Below are positions 34,530 through 47,094 of a stretch of 64,000 bases of DNA, in pieces. Position 1 is the stretch's first letter, and the number at the start of each line of letters is the position of its first letter. The DNA lies in contig OX365957.1 in NCBI GenBank assembly GCA_947247005.1, positions 14,108,817 to 14,172,816 of the forward strand, given 5' to 3'. The stretch is from Spisula solida. Taxonomy: Eukaryota > Mollusca > Bivalvia > Venerida > Mactridae. The notes under the pieces are model-generated. The model saw only the letters and a list, made by a program, of their open reading frames with translations, was not told the DNA's origin and ran no database searches. A program made the position numbers and the translations under genes.

Positions 34530-37500
34530 TTAATATTGGGCTTATTCTATAGAATTACCGCATCACTACGGTATGTTTCATTAGTTGATTGAATAACTTC
34601 TTGTTGACCAAATTGCACATTGAAATGCGTAAGGTGTTGCAAAAATGCAATAAATTATATCAACTTTCTATATAAAACCTTTTTCGGTGAAAAATTGTTC
34701 GTAACAATTGCTTTAAATTTAACATACACGTATTCAACCGATCAAGGGCTAAGAAATAGAGCTTTGAAAATTTAAATAGATCTTATTCTGACCGAATTAT
34801 GACATTAAAACGTTAATTCACGTTGCTAGGAAATGAAGCAATATTTTGAAAAATTAAAAACGAGTAATTATGTTAAAGCATATTTCTGGAGATTTTCATT
34901 AGATTCGGCCTATAGTCGATTTTTTACCGATGACGTCGGAGAAACATCCTTTAATATATACTAAGGTATGATAACTCGTGTTGTATATTTTAAGGTCAAA
35001 GTAAATGTACATACTTGGTGTAATATCCTGAAGTTGTTTCCATCACCTCCACTCTTTATCGCTGTTTATACTGTATCAGACAACGAATTTACCAAATAAA
35101 ACCTATACTCCATTATCAGATATATCATAAATCCCATTTATAGAATTAAATAATATTGTTGTTAAATTACGCACTTTTTCCGAATGGTAATTTATGAGAA
35201 ACCAAGTGCTTTGTAAAAGCAATTATCATAGGTGTTTATCAAATTGAAACCCCATGGATTGCTGCTCTATTACACAGATAGTATTGATTCTGCAAGCTGA
35301 CCCCCTAAATTAAATGTATCTGTGTAAAGGCAAGATCTGTTCTAGCATGGCAACATACTTTCATTTTGCAATTGCAATTTTGGCTACTTCACTATAGATC
35401 ATCCACGAATTTTGAGCTTTGACGGGAGAATCCGAGACTACACGTTTTAGTCATGGTGTGTGAATATACCTGTTTGTGATGCCTTTAACATGCGTTGATA
35501 TAAATGTAGTATATATAGTATCGCTGGCTCCATCAGTACCGGTAGAGAGCTTGATTTTCAGACTAAAAACAAGCGAGTTCAAGCCCTCATGATAGCACTA
35601 TTTTTTCTCAACTATATTTGTTTTGTTTCTTTATCATCAAGACTATGAAGACATTGTTTAAAAGAATTTTTATTTCATTTTTAAAGAATTGTTTAGACTT
35701 CTCATTCTACATGTAATACTAAACTCGTGTCAAAGATTTTCGACTTTACTTGGTGTGTTCGTTGACAACCCGTCAGTTTTGTCCCTCTCTGAGTCAGATT
35801 GTTTATTTGAATATTTTATAGCGGGTGCTTGAAGATCGTTTATTGCAATATTTTATGCCAGTGTTTTTGTCCAACTGTCAATACAAGTTTAATACACACA
35901 GAGGCTATTTTTTAGATGAACTCCTTGCCAACTGCCAGTATAACTTGGTATTTAATAAGAGCCATGGCAAATATAAAATATCATAGAAAACTAAGTCTCA
36001 TAAGACATCGCCGTAAACATTGCGCCACGTATTCAGTTACTTGCATGAATTACTTATGTAACTTATGTTGGTATTGCTTATGAATACATACCCTTTTAGA
36101 GTGAATCAACTGTGCTGCATAAATTAGTCACGGCTCTAAAACATGGTTGATCTATAGCTTTGTTAGATACACGTAAATTTATGTTGAATAGGAGTATGGT
36201 AAATTTTGGTTTAAGCAAAAAATATCAACTTAGCACTGGTGCCAGTCTTAGTCTGTTCCTTCTTATACAACCCCTAGAGTAAATGCCAGCATTTTATAGC
36301 TGTAGCTGGTATCTGAAAGGTTAACCCAGGTCAGCAATCACAAGTTTTGGTTCTGTATGAGATTAATGGCCATCTTATCAGATTTGAACAATATACTATG
36401 TAGCCACTAGAGTAGTGGTCTCTAGAGACAAGCTTCATCACAATATCACCATAAGATATTCATGATCACTCTTGCTAGTTAATTTTAGGTATACAATGTA
36501 CAGGTACAGGTTGAATGTTTGTATGGTGGAAAACTGTATCTGGCAGTTGAATACTAGAAAAGCATAATTATGATTTGTTTAAAATAGCTTTAAATGGCAA
36601 AAATTTTATCTGAAAAGTCCGCTGAATAAATCATATTGTATTAATTTTAATACTTGAATATAATACACGCATCTGTCGAATACTTACGTCGCATCTGTCA
36701 CATCAAAGTCGCCGCTAAAAAAAGATTGTCTGCATTACGGGGTTGCAAACTTAGCAATATATTTTATTATGAAATTACCTATACAATTATGCAAAAGGTA
36801 TTCAATACATTTTATTCCGTGCCTGTTTACGTGGTGAGCGACTGAATTTAATCCCAAAATTACTAGCCAATACAGTCCACGTGCGCGGTTGCATGTTTCA
36901 GTACCGAGTTTGATGCAATCAAATTAGAGAGGCGGAGCTTAGCCGAAGTCTGCAATTTGTTTTTACATGTATTGGACCTCCTGTGTCGCTTGATTACTTC
37001 TAATTGACATGGATTAACTGACTCGTGCATAGTTTATTTTGATGTCCGGAAGGCAAATATATCATTGGATCGTAAAATTCGGTATACAGAATCAAATCTC
37101 GAATGTAGAGGTTGGTTATACGAGCTTTTTGGTCAGTAAAAAAAAATGTGCCATTTTGCTGTCAGTTGAAATTAAGAGAAGACGGGAGTAAATTCTTGCG
37201 CATAATCAGTTGTCCGAGCTCGATTAAGAGTTGTCCCGGACGCTGTTCTATTGTAGAGCCCTGTATTTTGATTATTTACATAAACAAATTCCTTATTCAT
37301 TTGAATAACCTAATTCGATGATTAAACAAATGATTAACGAATGTTAAAACAGCATAGAATGTAATTTAACAGACCTCATATATAACCCGAAAATAGGATC
37401 GCAGTTTAAGCATGATCTTTTTTAGACTCTTCCACATGTTCTACTACGAATTAAGGACGGTTACTGTTTAAAACAGGGAAATATTGCAACCGCTGATCCC

Positions 37501-37840
37501 GGCTGGATGTTATATTGATGTGGGACTTCAATGTCGGCTGCTACAGTACAGTGTTTACCCAACGAAAAAGACGACATTTAAACCCATGTAGTCCGGCTCC
37601 AAACCCAAGATACCTTGCATTGGAGTATAAAGTTTTTTTCTTTGCTGATTTCAGTAGACAAGACCTTCGAATGGAAGTTCTGACGGGTGCCATTGTGCCA
37701 CCCTTGAGCATTTTGAGAAAATTGGGGTAAAAGTTCCAAAATATAAACGAAACTGCGAAATTTTGGAATCGGTGAACTACATTGTTATTTATAATCATAT
37801 TTTATAATAAATCACATTTCTATGTAGTTATTAAGTTGCA
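34530..37840. other. Intergenic, no gene seen
   Basis: AT-rich; no ORF with recognisable content and no clear repeat. Confidence 0.45.
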
Positions 37841-37842
37841 GG

Positions 37843-38082
37843 GAATCTCACTGGGAATTGTAATTATGGGGTTATCCAACTGCTATCCTAGTCTGAACTT
37901 ATAATTGTTCATTTGAACTTTTGTAGAAGTTCATCTGCTGAAAGATGTAAACAATTGAGGTCATGTCTAAAGAGCCCAACCCATATGCCCAGCACACGAG
38001 CCCAGCTCACGGGCCCAGCCCACGGGCCCAGCCCACGGGCCCAGCCCACGGGCCCAGCCCAGATTTTATAGTATGCCAGTGG
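37843..38082 (+). repeat. Repeat with cccagcccacggg tandem (partners 54358-54571 and 55188-55265)
   Basis: A 135-base conserved lead (ggggttatccaactgctatc, gaagttcatctgctgaaaga, caattgaggtcatgtct) is followed by about six 13-bp cccagcccacggg units and ttttatagtatgcca. The whole block recurs inverted at 54358-54571, and its 3' part recurs at 55188-55265. Confidence 0.85.
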
Positions 38083-38089
38083 TTTGACC

Positions 38090-39295
38090 CAGCACTGGCC
38101 AAATGAACTGTTACCAAATCATTTGTGGCAATTAGAACCCCTATTAACAGGTAATTGAGATATCAATTCCAGCTGAGAGAAGAAACAGGGATTTTCAAGC
38201 TAAATGTAGGCTGTTCTCTGGACTGTTAAAGTTAAACTACACTTCGCTCACAGCAGATATTAACATTGAGTTGAAGAAGGTTTCACAGTACTACTGCTGG
38301 TCAGTTGTTAAATTATAATCAATAATAAGTTACAAAACAACTGATAGAACACAAAAGTTTATGGCGTCACTATACATCTACATTTTCTTCCAACCCTCAT
38401 TCACCCCCTCCTTAGAACATGCTACCATGGGGCCCTGATCACGACAGTGAATGTTCTGTTTGTTTTGTCATCATCAACTACATTCACTTCGGCACTAAGA
38501 AACACTAACAAGTTCAGTATATTATAATACTTGTATCAATAAATATTCTAAGATTTTTAAGATGATTGATAGCCACACGGCGCATGGTTCGGACGTCATG
38601 ATGTCATCAATCGTCGACGCACCTGTCACGTTTCAATCGCCCAAGCTTTACTCTTTCTCAAAGTGTTCTCCTGGACCCTCGATACACAGTTCCAAGAAGA
38701 AGTGTAGAACTGTCCTCTACCTTACTAGAATACTCGGATTTGGCTGACATTCCTTTATAAACACGCGTAACCAATTCATCATACTACTCGCAAGCACTTA
38801 GTAACCTTTCCGATAAGAATAATTCAATTAACATCTGTGTAAATAAGAGGCATTGAAAGCGTCTGACTACCGGGATGAAATATTACGACAGAACTTAAAA
38901 TGGATGTGTCAGCATGTTCTCATGTCTTAAAATCGCGAATTTACTGTATAGTTATTCTATATATCATTATTATAAACTTGCAGAAAAAGCTATAGCTGAA
39001 ATCATGTGTCATTTATTCCAAATGTTTGAAACATCAACTCTCGCAAAGTATAGATATTTGTTTAACAAGCATCCCGACCACTTTAGAGAAAAGTCCTTTT
39101 GCATTTAGTTCATAAGAATATAGACTAGCAGTTTCAAAAATAGTCAATAGCTTAAGCTGTACTAATTTTCTCCTAATTTCCATAAACTAATTATCTTATC
39201 GCAAAACTGGATACAAGGTATTCAAAACGTTGATTGATATTGTTACCTCTCCTGGTTTTCAACATTTCAGAATCACTAAAGTGTTAAATAAAACA
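38090..39295. other. Intergenic, no gene seen
   Basis: Only short ORFs without recognisable content. Confidence 0.45.
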
Positions 39296-39620
39296 AGAGG
39301 GCCATTGGCCCTAAAGCGCTCACCTGATGACTAGTAGTTTAGGCGGAACCAGTATTTGTTATGACATGACCTTAATATTTAATGTAGATTTTAAAAGGAC
39401 ACACTAAGACTTTGTGGCCAGGTTTTATAAAGATGAGGTAAGAATTGTGACCTCTAGATAATAAACTAGGTTTTTCTTCAATGTAATCTGGTGACCTAGT
39501 TTTTGACCCCAGATGACACAGTTCAACCGTGGTCTAGATTTCATAGAGACAAACATTTTGACCAAGTTTCATAATGATTAAGTGAAAAGTGTGACTTCTA
39601 GAGTGTTAACAGTCTAACCG
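39296..39620 (+). repeat. Bivalve dispersed repeat
   Basis: Begins agagggccattggccctaaa and gcgctcacctgatga, and contains gtgacctagtttttgacccc, agatgacacagtt and tgaccaagtttcataatgat. I recognise this series as a high-copy repeat of clam genomes (from memory, not searched). Confidence 0.6.
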
Positions 39621-41221
39621 AGCAACTGCCATGAGATTTGGAAAAAAATCTTCTATAATTGTTACTCTACTTAGTTTAAATATATTGTATTGCCCAAACA
39701 AAATACACAAACAATTTCATACAAAAATTTCTATAAATACATTTTAAATACATGGGTAAAAGGGTCGAGCCACTCTACTTGTTGCATGTATGAAAACAGT
39801 ATGTTGTTCAAATATTTGTTTCGTTAAACTTTTTTTTCACTAGTCAACAATGAAACATTACTCATTTTAAAATAGCATTTAAAATACAAATAACATGCAC
39901 ATTCTAAAATAAACGTTACCGTATGATTCCGTAAACACGAAATTTCGTGCATGCCAAGTTTCATGTTACATTGTATTAAATGTCAACCTATTTCGGTAAA
40001 TACGAGGGTCAGTCAAGAAAAACTGAGAGTTTGTAATTTAAGCCTTAAAATATGTTTGCAGTTGTACTTTATATTATTCATCGTCAAATATTACCCCCTG
40101 CGGACAATCTGATGAGTTCCGTCATCATATTGTGATAAGTAGAATGACATTGTTTACGTATCTTAAAGTAATTTATCAGACTGACTCGTCTAATCCAATT
40201 TAGGGATACTTAGATCCTTCACTCTGAATCATATATCACTACAGATTAACTCAATTAGTGCTAGTTATAGACAAAATGTGACGAGTCGACTCGGGTCGCG
40301 TAAACGTATGACAATTTGAATTACTTGCATTATCCGGAAATTGTAATCAAGAACAATTATTGGATTGTAATTACCTTTGAACAAGCTATTCCAGCCACTC
40401 GCAAATTTTTTATGCTTTGTTATGCACAAACGTAATGATGACAGACTTCATTGTTTACTTGCTCAGTGAAATCTTTGGTGGATCTTTTAGCGAAAACAAG
40501 TGCCAGTGCTTGACAGACGATGAAAATCTAACCTTAGTCATTATTATAACCCAAAGTGTTTTAATCATCGCATGATATACTGATTATAGAACTGTGATTC
40601 ATTTTTCCATAACTTTAACAAGTAATGAATAATCGTACTTTAGCGGATTGACCTGCGGATCTACGTTTAATCTCGTGAACGAACACAGACAGTTCTAAGT
40701 TTAGCGGACTGATTTCATTGGTTGTTGAATTCCACTCTTTGTCGCGATTGGACATTACGTCATTTGAAAGTTTTGAAGCGGGCAAATTTCAAACTGATAT
40801 CAAGGCGCGATTGCCTATATTTACGAGCGCAGACTTCAGTCTGGTGCTTCTAATCCCTCAAAACTGCCGGACAATAAAAATAGTCACTCAAGTCAATTCC
40901 GCCAAAAGCCTGATTCTGCTAAATGTTTCATGTATAAATAATTACCAGTTTAACTTTATGACTTTATTCTAGTTTCTATAATGTACTTGCTTTGTATATA
41001 TTGAACCAGATTTCATAGATTAGTTTTAATCTATTGGAGGTGTACATTACAGCCTTACTGTATAAATAGTGCGGCCAAGATATGATGGCACAATAACATT
41101 GTGTAAACGTCACTGGTTGGATTAGCCAATATCAAAACGCGGGTAAGTAAATAAATCACGATCATCTAAGCGCTTGTTCAGTTATTTTAACTTATTTAAT
41201 TAAGGATGAAGATCGTTGTGC

Positions 41222-41299
41222 TTACTATATAGTCTAGTGGTAACGTTTCTATTCTCAACGCAGACGGTCTGGGTTCGAATCCCATCCGAATCTTTTTTT
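41222..41299 (+). tRNA. tRNA-like sequence with pol III boxes and T-run
   Basis: A box TAGTCTAGTGG (41230-41240), B box GGTTCGAATCC (41272-41282), terminator T7 at 41293-41299. The D-arm resembles tRNA-Glu. The anticodon stem is short and the acceptor arms do not pair convincingly, so it is a tRNA-derived sequence or pseudogene. Confidence 0.45.
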
Positions 41300-41956
41300 A
41301 TTTTTATTTTGATTCGCGAATTTCCTTTCCGCACACTTTTCACAAAACTGTATTTGTGGGTGTATTATTTACAACAAGATAAACTGTGTACGCTGCACAT
41401 CATTAAATTGAATTATGGCTAAATGTATCGTTTTAACGCAGCAAGGACGATGCATTGTGTCGAATGTATAATACTTCTGAACACGAGAGGCATCAATAGA
41501 ACTGCCAGTGATTCCGTTGTCCTGTCCAAGGAAACAAACTACCCCGATGAAAGGGGTATCAAAAAGGACGGTTTCACGCATATAGGCGATGAAATTACAC
41601 AATGGTGTAAGAAAATCAAGAAGAAACAAAATTTCACTTGATTCTTTTGATGATAATGACATTGATTATGACGAGGCAGATGGTGATAGTGATGATAAGT
41701 TTGCAGATTTCTAAAATGATTCTGTCACAAACACTGCTGATGAACAATGTTAATTCATATAATTTATATACACATGTATACATACAGAATATTAATTTTC
41801 AATCGATTGTTCTAGATAAATATAATAAAATATTATATAATATTATACAGAATAGAAAAAGTATATGAATGAAAAAAAATGTAACAAGATAATCAACGTG
41901 TAACGGTATATACTAAGAAAAAAGTTTACTAGAACTGAAGAATACAATTCCTTACC

Positions 41957-42046
41957 AAAAATGCACAAGAGTGAGACTCGAAGCAGTAACTTCCTTCCAC
42001 AATATTGTTGTATTTCCAACGCTTTACCGACTGAGCTAGCGAGGCA
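41957..42046 (-). tRNA. tRNA-like sequence with pol III boxes and T-run
   Basis: On minus: TAGCTCAGTCGGTAAAGCG is a good D-arm and A box; CTTCGAGTC is a weak B box; T5 at 41961-41957. The region between the boxes is longer than in a plain tRNA, which would fit an intron or decay. Confidence 0.4.
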
Positions 42047-42303
42047 CATGTAAAAGCGACTATTATATTTGCTCATATTGCGAAAACGTAATACGAGACA
42101 AGCGTTTATTGACCCTGACTGTAAATAAGCACCCCTTTCGGCTAATTAGCATGTGTAAATGTTATTGTGCCATCATATCTCGGCCGCACTATAGCATAAG
42201 ATAGTCATAGACTCTATTTATTATAGGCCTACTACTGACGATTTACTCATAATATTTTGTCTAGATTTCTAGATCTACTTTATACATCCAGTGAGTATTT
42301 TGA

Positions 42304-42402
42304 TGTCAACGTCAGTTTGACTAGGGAGTATATATATGTAGTTTGGTCAACGTCAGTTTGACTGGTGGGAGAAATCTTTGTCAACGTCAGTTTGACTTGT
42401 TG
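42304..42402 (+). repeat. Three copies of a gtcaacgtcagtttgact motif
   Basis: The 18-base motif, partly palindromic with a TGACGT-type core on minus, occurs near 42306, 42349 and 42381 with unrelated spacers. Confidence 0.8.
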
Positions 42403-44286
42403 GTTGATTAGAGTGTGTTCGTTGTATGATATGATGTTTTAATATCTATTAGATCTATAGATATACCTTTTGATTTTACCAACCATAAATCTAGTTTGAA
42501 GTTGAACTGTGTTTTTATTTACTGGTACTTTATACCTACACAATAGTACACATATACACCTATCACACTAAAGCTACTTACATAGGCATATATACTACAT
42601 ATGCATCATAGCAGACACGGGTACATAAGCTAATAGGCCTAAATAAGCTAACAATATATAGGCCTATAAATGTAGTTGCTAAGCAACCATAGAACATCAC
42701 TTAGGGGTATGCGTTAGCACCAGTGATATGAAGATCAAATCTGTTGTAAATTCAATGGTTTAGTTCAACGATTCATTACAACTAACATGAGTATATTGTA
42801 GAATAGCATATCTCAAATAATAATGAGCCATTATTTAAGAATGGTCACTAATGCTGTGTTATTTTGTTGCCTAGCAACAATTTTACCCACATTTTATCAA
42901 TATTCCCGGCATGTGTTCTAAAACTGATCACTGATTTCCCCATATCGTGAATACATCTCAAGGAGTCCAGTAACCGTAACAGAAATAAATTGTATAACTT
43001 CGCTTTCTTAAAAAATGATCCGTTCTTTTGGGTGGGGTAAATTGTGGTTTTAATACCATCAAATAAAATGACAATTAACATTTTCGTCAAGAATATTTTC
43101 TATATTGGTGGAGTAAAACAACTAGAATTAAGTTTATTTGATAGATTAATGTATTACCAAATAAATAATGTGTTTGAAAATATCAGATACATCTTTTTGT
43201 TTCCATAGCAACGCACACTTATGTTCTACTAACAGCGTGAACGCATGTCCTATAGTTGTCTTCTTTGGTTGACTAGCAACAAGAATAAAATTGTCATAGA
43301 CTAGAGTGGTTTTCGCCATATAATCAGTGAGATACCATATTTCACGATAACGTATAGGAAATATACGAACACTTCTCTAAGAATTATTTAGCAACTCTCA
43401 GTTTTTCTTGACTGACCCTTGTATTATTAGTTTTTAGGAAAATAAGAATATCTCAAAAACTAGCGGAGCAAGTGTAAGGAACTTCCAAAATCATAGCTGT
43501 AAATGTGTTCTTCATAAATACATGTATAACAGGTTTGATATACATTGTACAGATAGATCAAATACTTTGCAATTACCTAAAGTCATCAAACATTATATTT
43601 AATTCATCATCAAGGTTACCTTTCAATAAAATATTAGACACCTTAATCAGATTTAATTTTTATTTCAAATGCATGCAACAAACGTTTGTGTGATGAGTGA
43701 ATGGGTCTGGATATAAAATTGATATAATGAAAATATTTCGAGGCGCGTGGACAAGACCCCAAGAGTCTGTGTACTACAGCTCATGAAGGCAATACACCTA
43801 TTGTAGTCCTAAGTAATATGTCACATTGTGTGTTTGATTCACATAAGTGTGATTTTGATTTTCAGTGTTTTATTAAATATTTATCTTTAGGGCAGTTTTT
43901 ATTATTAGAATAACAATGGTAACATAGATTTATATTGTAAATATTGTGAGTTTTTAATGAAATTGTGATTTGATAGTCTCTAATAATTCTTTTAGAATGA
44001 CTTTGTACTGTCAGTGTGATATGTTTTGTAAATTGTATAGTTTATGTGTACAGAGATGAGACTTTAATAAACATATATATATATCAATCAAATCATCGGG
44101 ACAAATGTTTAATGCACATATTGTTTTATTTCTCCAATGATGAAGCTAAAATACATTTTAAAACAGGAACAAATCATACAAGACACATGCTACCATTACT
44201 CACAACTTATAAGTCAATTATTTATTAAATTGTGAATACGAAAATAAAAGGTTTGTGTATATTTTTATCACATAAATAATTTTATA

Positions 44287-44372
44287 AAAGAAAAAAGTAC
44301 CACATGCAGGTATTGAACGCAAATAGCAGGATTGATAGGCGAGCATCTATTCCTTTACGCTAAGACATCTGT
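44287..44372 (-). tRNA. Degenerate tRNA-like sequence
   Basis: On minus: TTAGCGTAAAGGAATAG as A-box region, GATGCTCGCCTATCAATCC resembling an anticodon arm, GCGTTCAATACC as a weak B box, then T6 at 44292-44287. Stems are incomplete. Confidence 0.3.
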
Positions 44373-44989
44373 TACGTTACAGGCCAACCTGGTAAAATTG
44401 TTCAAATAGAAAAGACAAACACTTGCTCTACCTAAATCAATGTCATGGTCAGTGATTTCTGTTTAGATTGACAGTGTAGATTATCGCGTTTGAGTTATAT
44501 ATAATTACCACAACAATAGACAGATATACTAAAAAAACTGTTGATTCAAAGTTATCTGTCACAACCGCGTAAACAAACATTCAACACGATCGATTATAAA
44601 AGGTGTGTCAGGATTAAGTCCTAACATCATAAGTACATTTATAGTCCAGTCATTCTAGGTTTTAACCTAGACAAAATTGCAAAAGAATTTCTTTGTACAT
44701 ATTTGTGAAGAGTGTTGTCCCATATAGTCACAGAAAAAAATCCCCATCGATAGACCTCGCCGTTTTCTTGCATTTGATGAAGACAGGTTTTCGGAAAATG
44801 CGCAAAGTAATTCATGTACAACGGCGACCCATACTTGTGTTTATGACGACATGAAATGTTACATATTAACAAATTCAAATTTTACACAATGCAGACTATA
44901 GTAAAACATCGAAATTCTCCATATATAAACAAAGTAAAACATTTTAAAGACATATTCAAACAAGGTCACGTGATATTTTTTTCCGACTA

Positions 44990-46160
44990 TGGGAAGCCGT
45001 GTGTCGAAAAAATTAAAATTTATACTTGGATCTACTATTTGCACTAATTTTGACGTACAGGAACAGGTACTCTCTAATATTTTCAAAGTCCTTTGCCATA
45101 TTGTTTTGATACTTTGTATACTTGTTCACCATCATGACCCCAACTCGTACACAGGAGTAGGTAACTCTATCAAGCATTTTGTTGAAATTATGCCCCTTTA
45201 TTCAACTTAATGCAAATGCTAAAGTATAGGTACAATTTCTTAAACCTCGAATATCTTCAAGGTGCATAGACATATTTCTTTTATACTTTGCATACTTGCG
45301 CACCATTATAACACCAACCCATACACGCGGATAGGGAGCTTTATCCAGTCACTTCCGGCAAAATCTGCGAGTTAAAGGGGTGCCGATTAAACTTAGCTAT
45401 AATCGGTCACCTGGTCATGTGACTAGTGATAATCCGTCACCTTACCACATGATCTGACAGACTTCTTCTTATCTAAGAGTCGCCGGTTGCATTTCCGTGA
45501 CCGAGGGTGAGGTTTTCCTATCCTAAATGAGCTGGTGGTTGATCGGTTATTTTCTTCGACTTACCTGCGTCTACACGACGTCTATCAAGATGTCCGACGT
45601 CGTTGTTTATCATGACGTCACGGAACGAACGTGACGTTGTGCGCTAGTTAATGAAAGAGTAACAGTATAGCCCCGAGTTTGATCCCCTTACTGAGCAGAC
45701 TAAGCGACTGGATAAATAGTATAATAGGTTAGTGCCGTGAATGAAGTAAAAGTTTATCCGGCTCACACGATAAATTTCTCCGTCTTGCCAGATAAACTTT
45801 TTCATCCACGGCACTGACCTATTATTCTCTATCAATCAAGCTTTTTGTTGACAAAGAAATGCAAATGTTAAAGTTTAGGTACAAGTATTAGCATCAAATA
45901 TTTTCAAAGCGGAGTGACATATTGCTTTGGTACTTTGTATACTTGTTCACCATCATGTACACTAACCCATACACAGAGTTAGATAACTTATCAAGCATTT
46001 TGTTGAAAGTATACCCCATTTTGGGCTTAGAAATGCAAATCTTAAAGTCTAGATAAAAGGTTTGTAACCTGTAATATATTCAAAGTGCAATGACATACTG
46101 CTTTGATACTTTGCATACTCGTTCATCATCATGACACCATGACATACACATGAGTAGGTA
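44990..46160 (+). repeat. ~165-bp repeat, two pairs of units
   Basis: Units around 45104, 45272, 45934 and 46092 share gatactttgtatacttgttc, accatcatga and gtaggtaactctatcaagca. The middle (about 45360-45850) is a different insert that contains a fold-back. Confidence 0.75.
45722..45832. repeat. Fold-back element
   Basis: aataggttagtgccgtgaat and aaagtttatccggc (45722-45763) are inverse to gccagataaacttttt and ccacggcactgacctatt (45787-45829). Confidence 0.8.
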
Positions 46161-46199
46161 ACTCTGTCAAGCAGTTTGATCAAGTTATCTTAGAAAAAT

Positions 46200-46460
46200 A
46201 TAGTATTAAGTCAGACAGGGAAGGCAGCACTCAACTTAACCAGCCGAGCTCAGAAAATATGAAAAACAAACAAGGCACGATGCCCAACTGAACCAACCGA
46301 GCACAGAAAACAAAAAATACATACAAGGCGCAACCTCTACACAGAAGAGGGAGATGTTGCATCTACGAAGAATTTTGTTTTGAATATATAATGATTATAC
46401 TACCCTAGCATGCCACTGAGAATATAGGAGCGCGCTGTTCGTGGACAGCTCTTGTTTAAA
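46200..46460 (+). repeat. Dispersed repeat, third copy
   Basis: Carries the gaaggcagcactcaac series of 5055-5140 and 12721-12870. Its right part (gagcgcgctgttcgtggaca, 46417-46450) matches the block near 4627-4650 in gene 1 intron 2. Confidence 0.6.
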
Positions 46461-46555
46461 CCTTTGAAACGCTAAACAACGCTGGTGTAAACAACGTTTA
46501 ATGTGAGTACCCTCACCTTTTTAACTGAAATGTTATCCAGGTGTGACAGTTAAAG

Positions 46556-47090
46556 CCTAGGTCCCACTGAGCTTTTTTTGCGTCGGCGATGTACTCCCGA
46601 TAGAAATAAATTAGCTTCGGTAGACATCGACAGCATGATCCTCGTGGTCTTTGGGAAGCTTCGGGGCAGTCTCGAAACAATTTGTGAATCGGGAGGCATC
46701 CGACGAACTCCTGATGTATTCCCGACTTCATGCGTTGGTCTAACTGCTTCGGGATGTATTGCCGATTGACATCAGGAGGTTCACCGATGTCTGATGAATG
46801 CTCCCCGATGTATCGGGGAAACTTCGGGAAGTTTTGAGACATTTAGTCAGATCGCAAGTACATCGGGGAATTTCAATGTATGAATTAAATTTAACCCGAT
46901 GTACTCACGATGTCATGTCGGGAACATCTCGGGTAGGCATCCCCGAAACTCGGGAATATCCAGAGGAGGCATTCCCAAGGTACACAGAACCTCGGGGAGT
47001 GATCGGGGATGCTTCCGCGGTAAAAAGAATTCTTCGAGGCATCCCAGAGGTTTCCCGACACGTCGGCGATGTTTCGCGTTATTTTAAAAA
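46556..47090. repeat. GC-rich repeats built on cccgatgta and tcgggga
   Basis: Many short direct and inverted copies of cgatgtactcccga, ccccgatgtatcgggg (perfect palindrome near 46803) and acatcgggga. Base composition contrasts with the AT-rich surroundings. ORFs on both strands are by-products. Confidence 0.65.
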
Positions 47091-47094
47091 CTGC

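Larger units (their letters stand above)
41060..42195. mobile_element. Inverted-repeat element carrying two inward-facing tRNA-like sequences
   Basis: Ends atagtgcggccaagatatga followed by tggcacaataacatt (41060-41105) and their inverse (42150-42195; aatgttattgtgccatcata, tctcggccgcactata) form ~40-bp terminal repeats. Inside, a tRNA-like sequence lies about 160 bases from the left end on plus, and another about 150 bases from the right end on minus. A 73-codon ORF at 41423-41641 is followed in another frame by an acidic stretch (SFDDNDIDYDEADGDSDD) ending at 41714. No transposase is recognised. Confidence 0.7.
40007..43428 (+). mobile_element. Mariner-type element, copy B, split by a ~2.5 kb insertion
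   Basis: Left end tacgagggtcagtcaagaaa (near 40002-40021) and right end ttcttgactgacccttgta (near 43407-43426) are inverted repeats flanked by TA. Left part to about 40165 and right part from about 42650 align with copy A (28933-29880): tattcatcgtcaaatatta, and agttgctaagcaaccat, ttgttgcctagcaacaattt, ctcaaggagtccagtaaccg. The middle has no counterpart in copy A. Confidence 0.65.

Noticed and set aside
32554..34592. Many overlapping plus-strand ORFs of 64-130 codons with repeated RQNVLLSRKAEYSANY-like text
   Set aside because: They are translations of the palindrome array. The 25-base monomer is free of stops in several frames and changes frame at each unit, so openness is not evidence of a gene.
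40718..40972. 84-codon plus ORF
   Set aside because: No recognisable motif; it lies in unassigned inserted DNA within a transposon.
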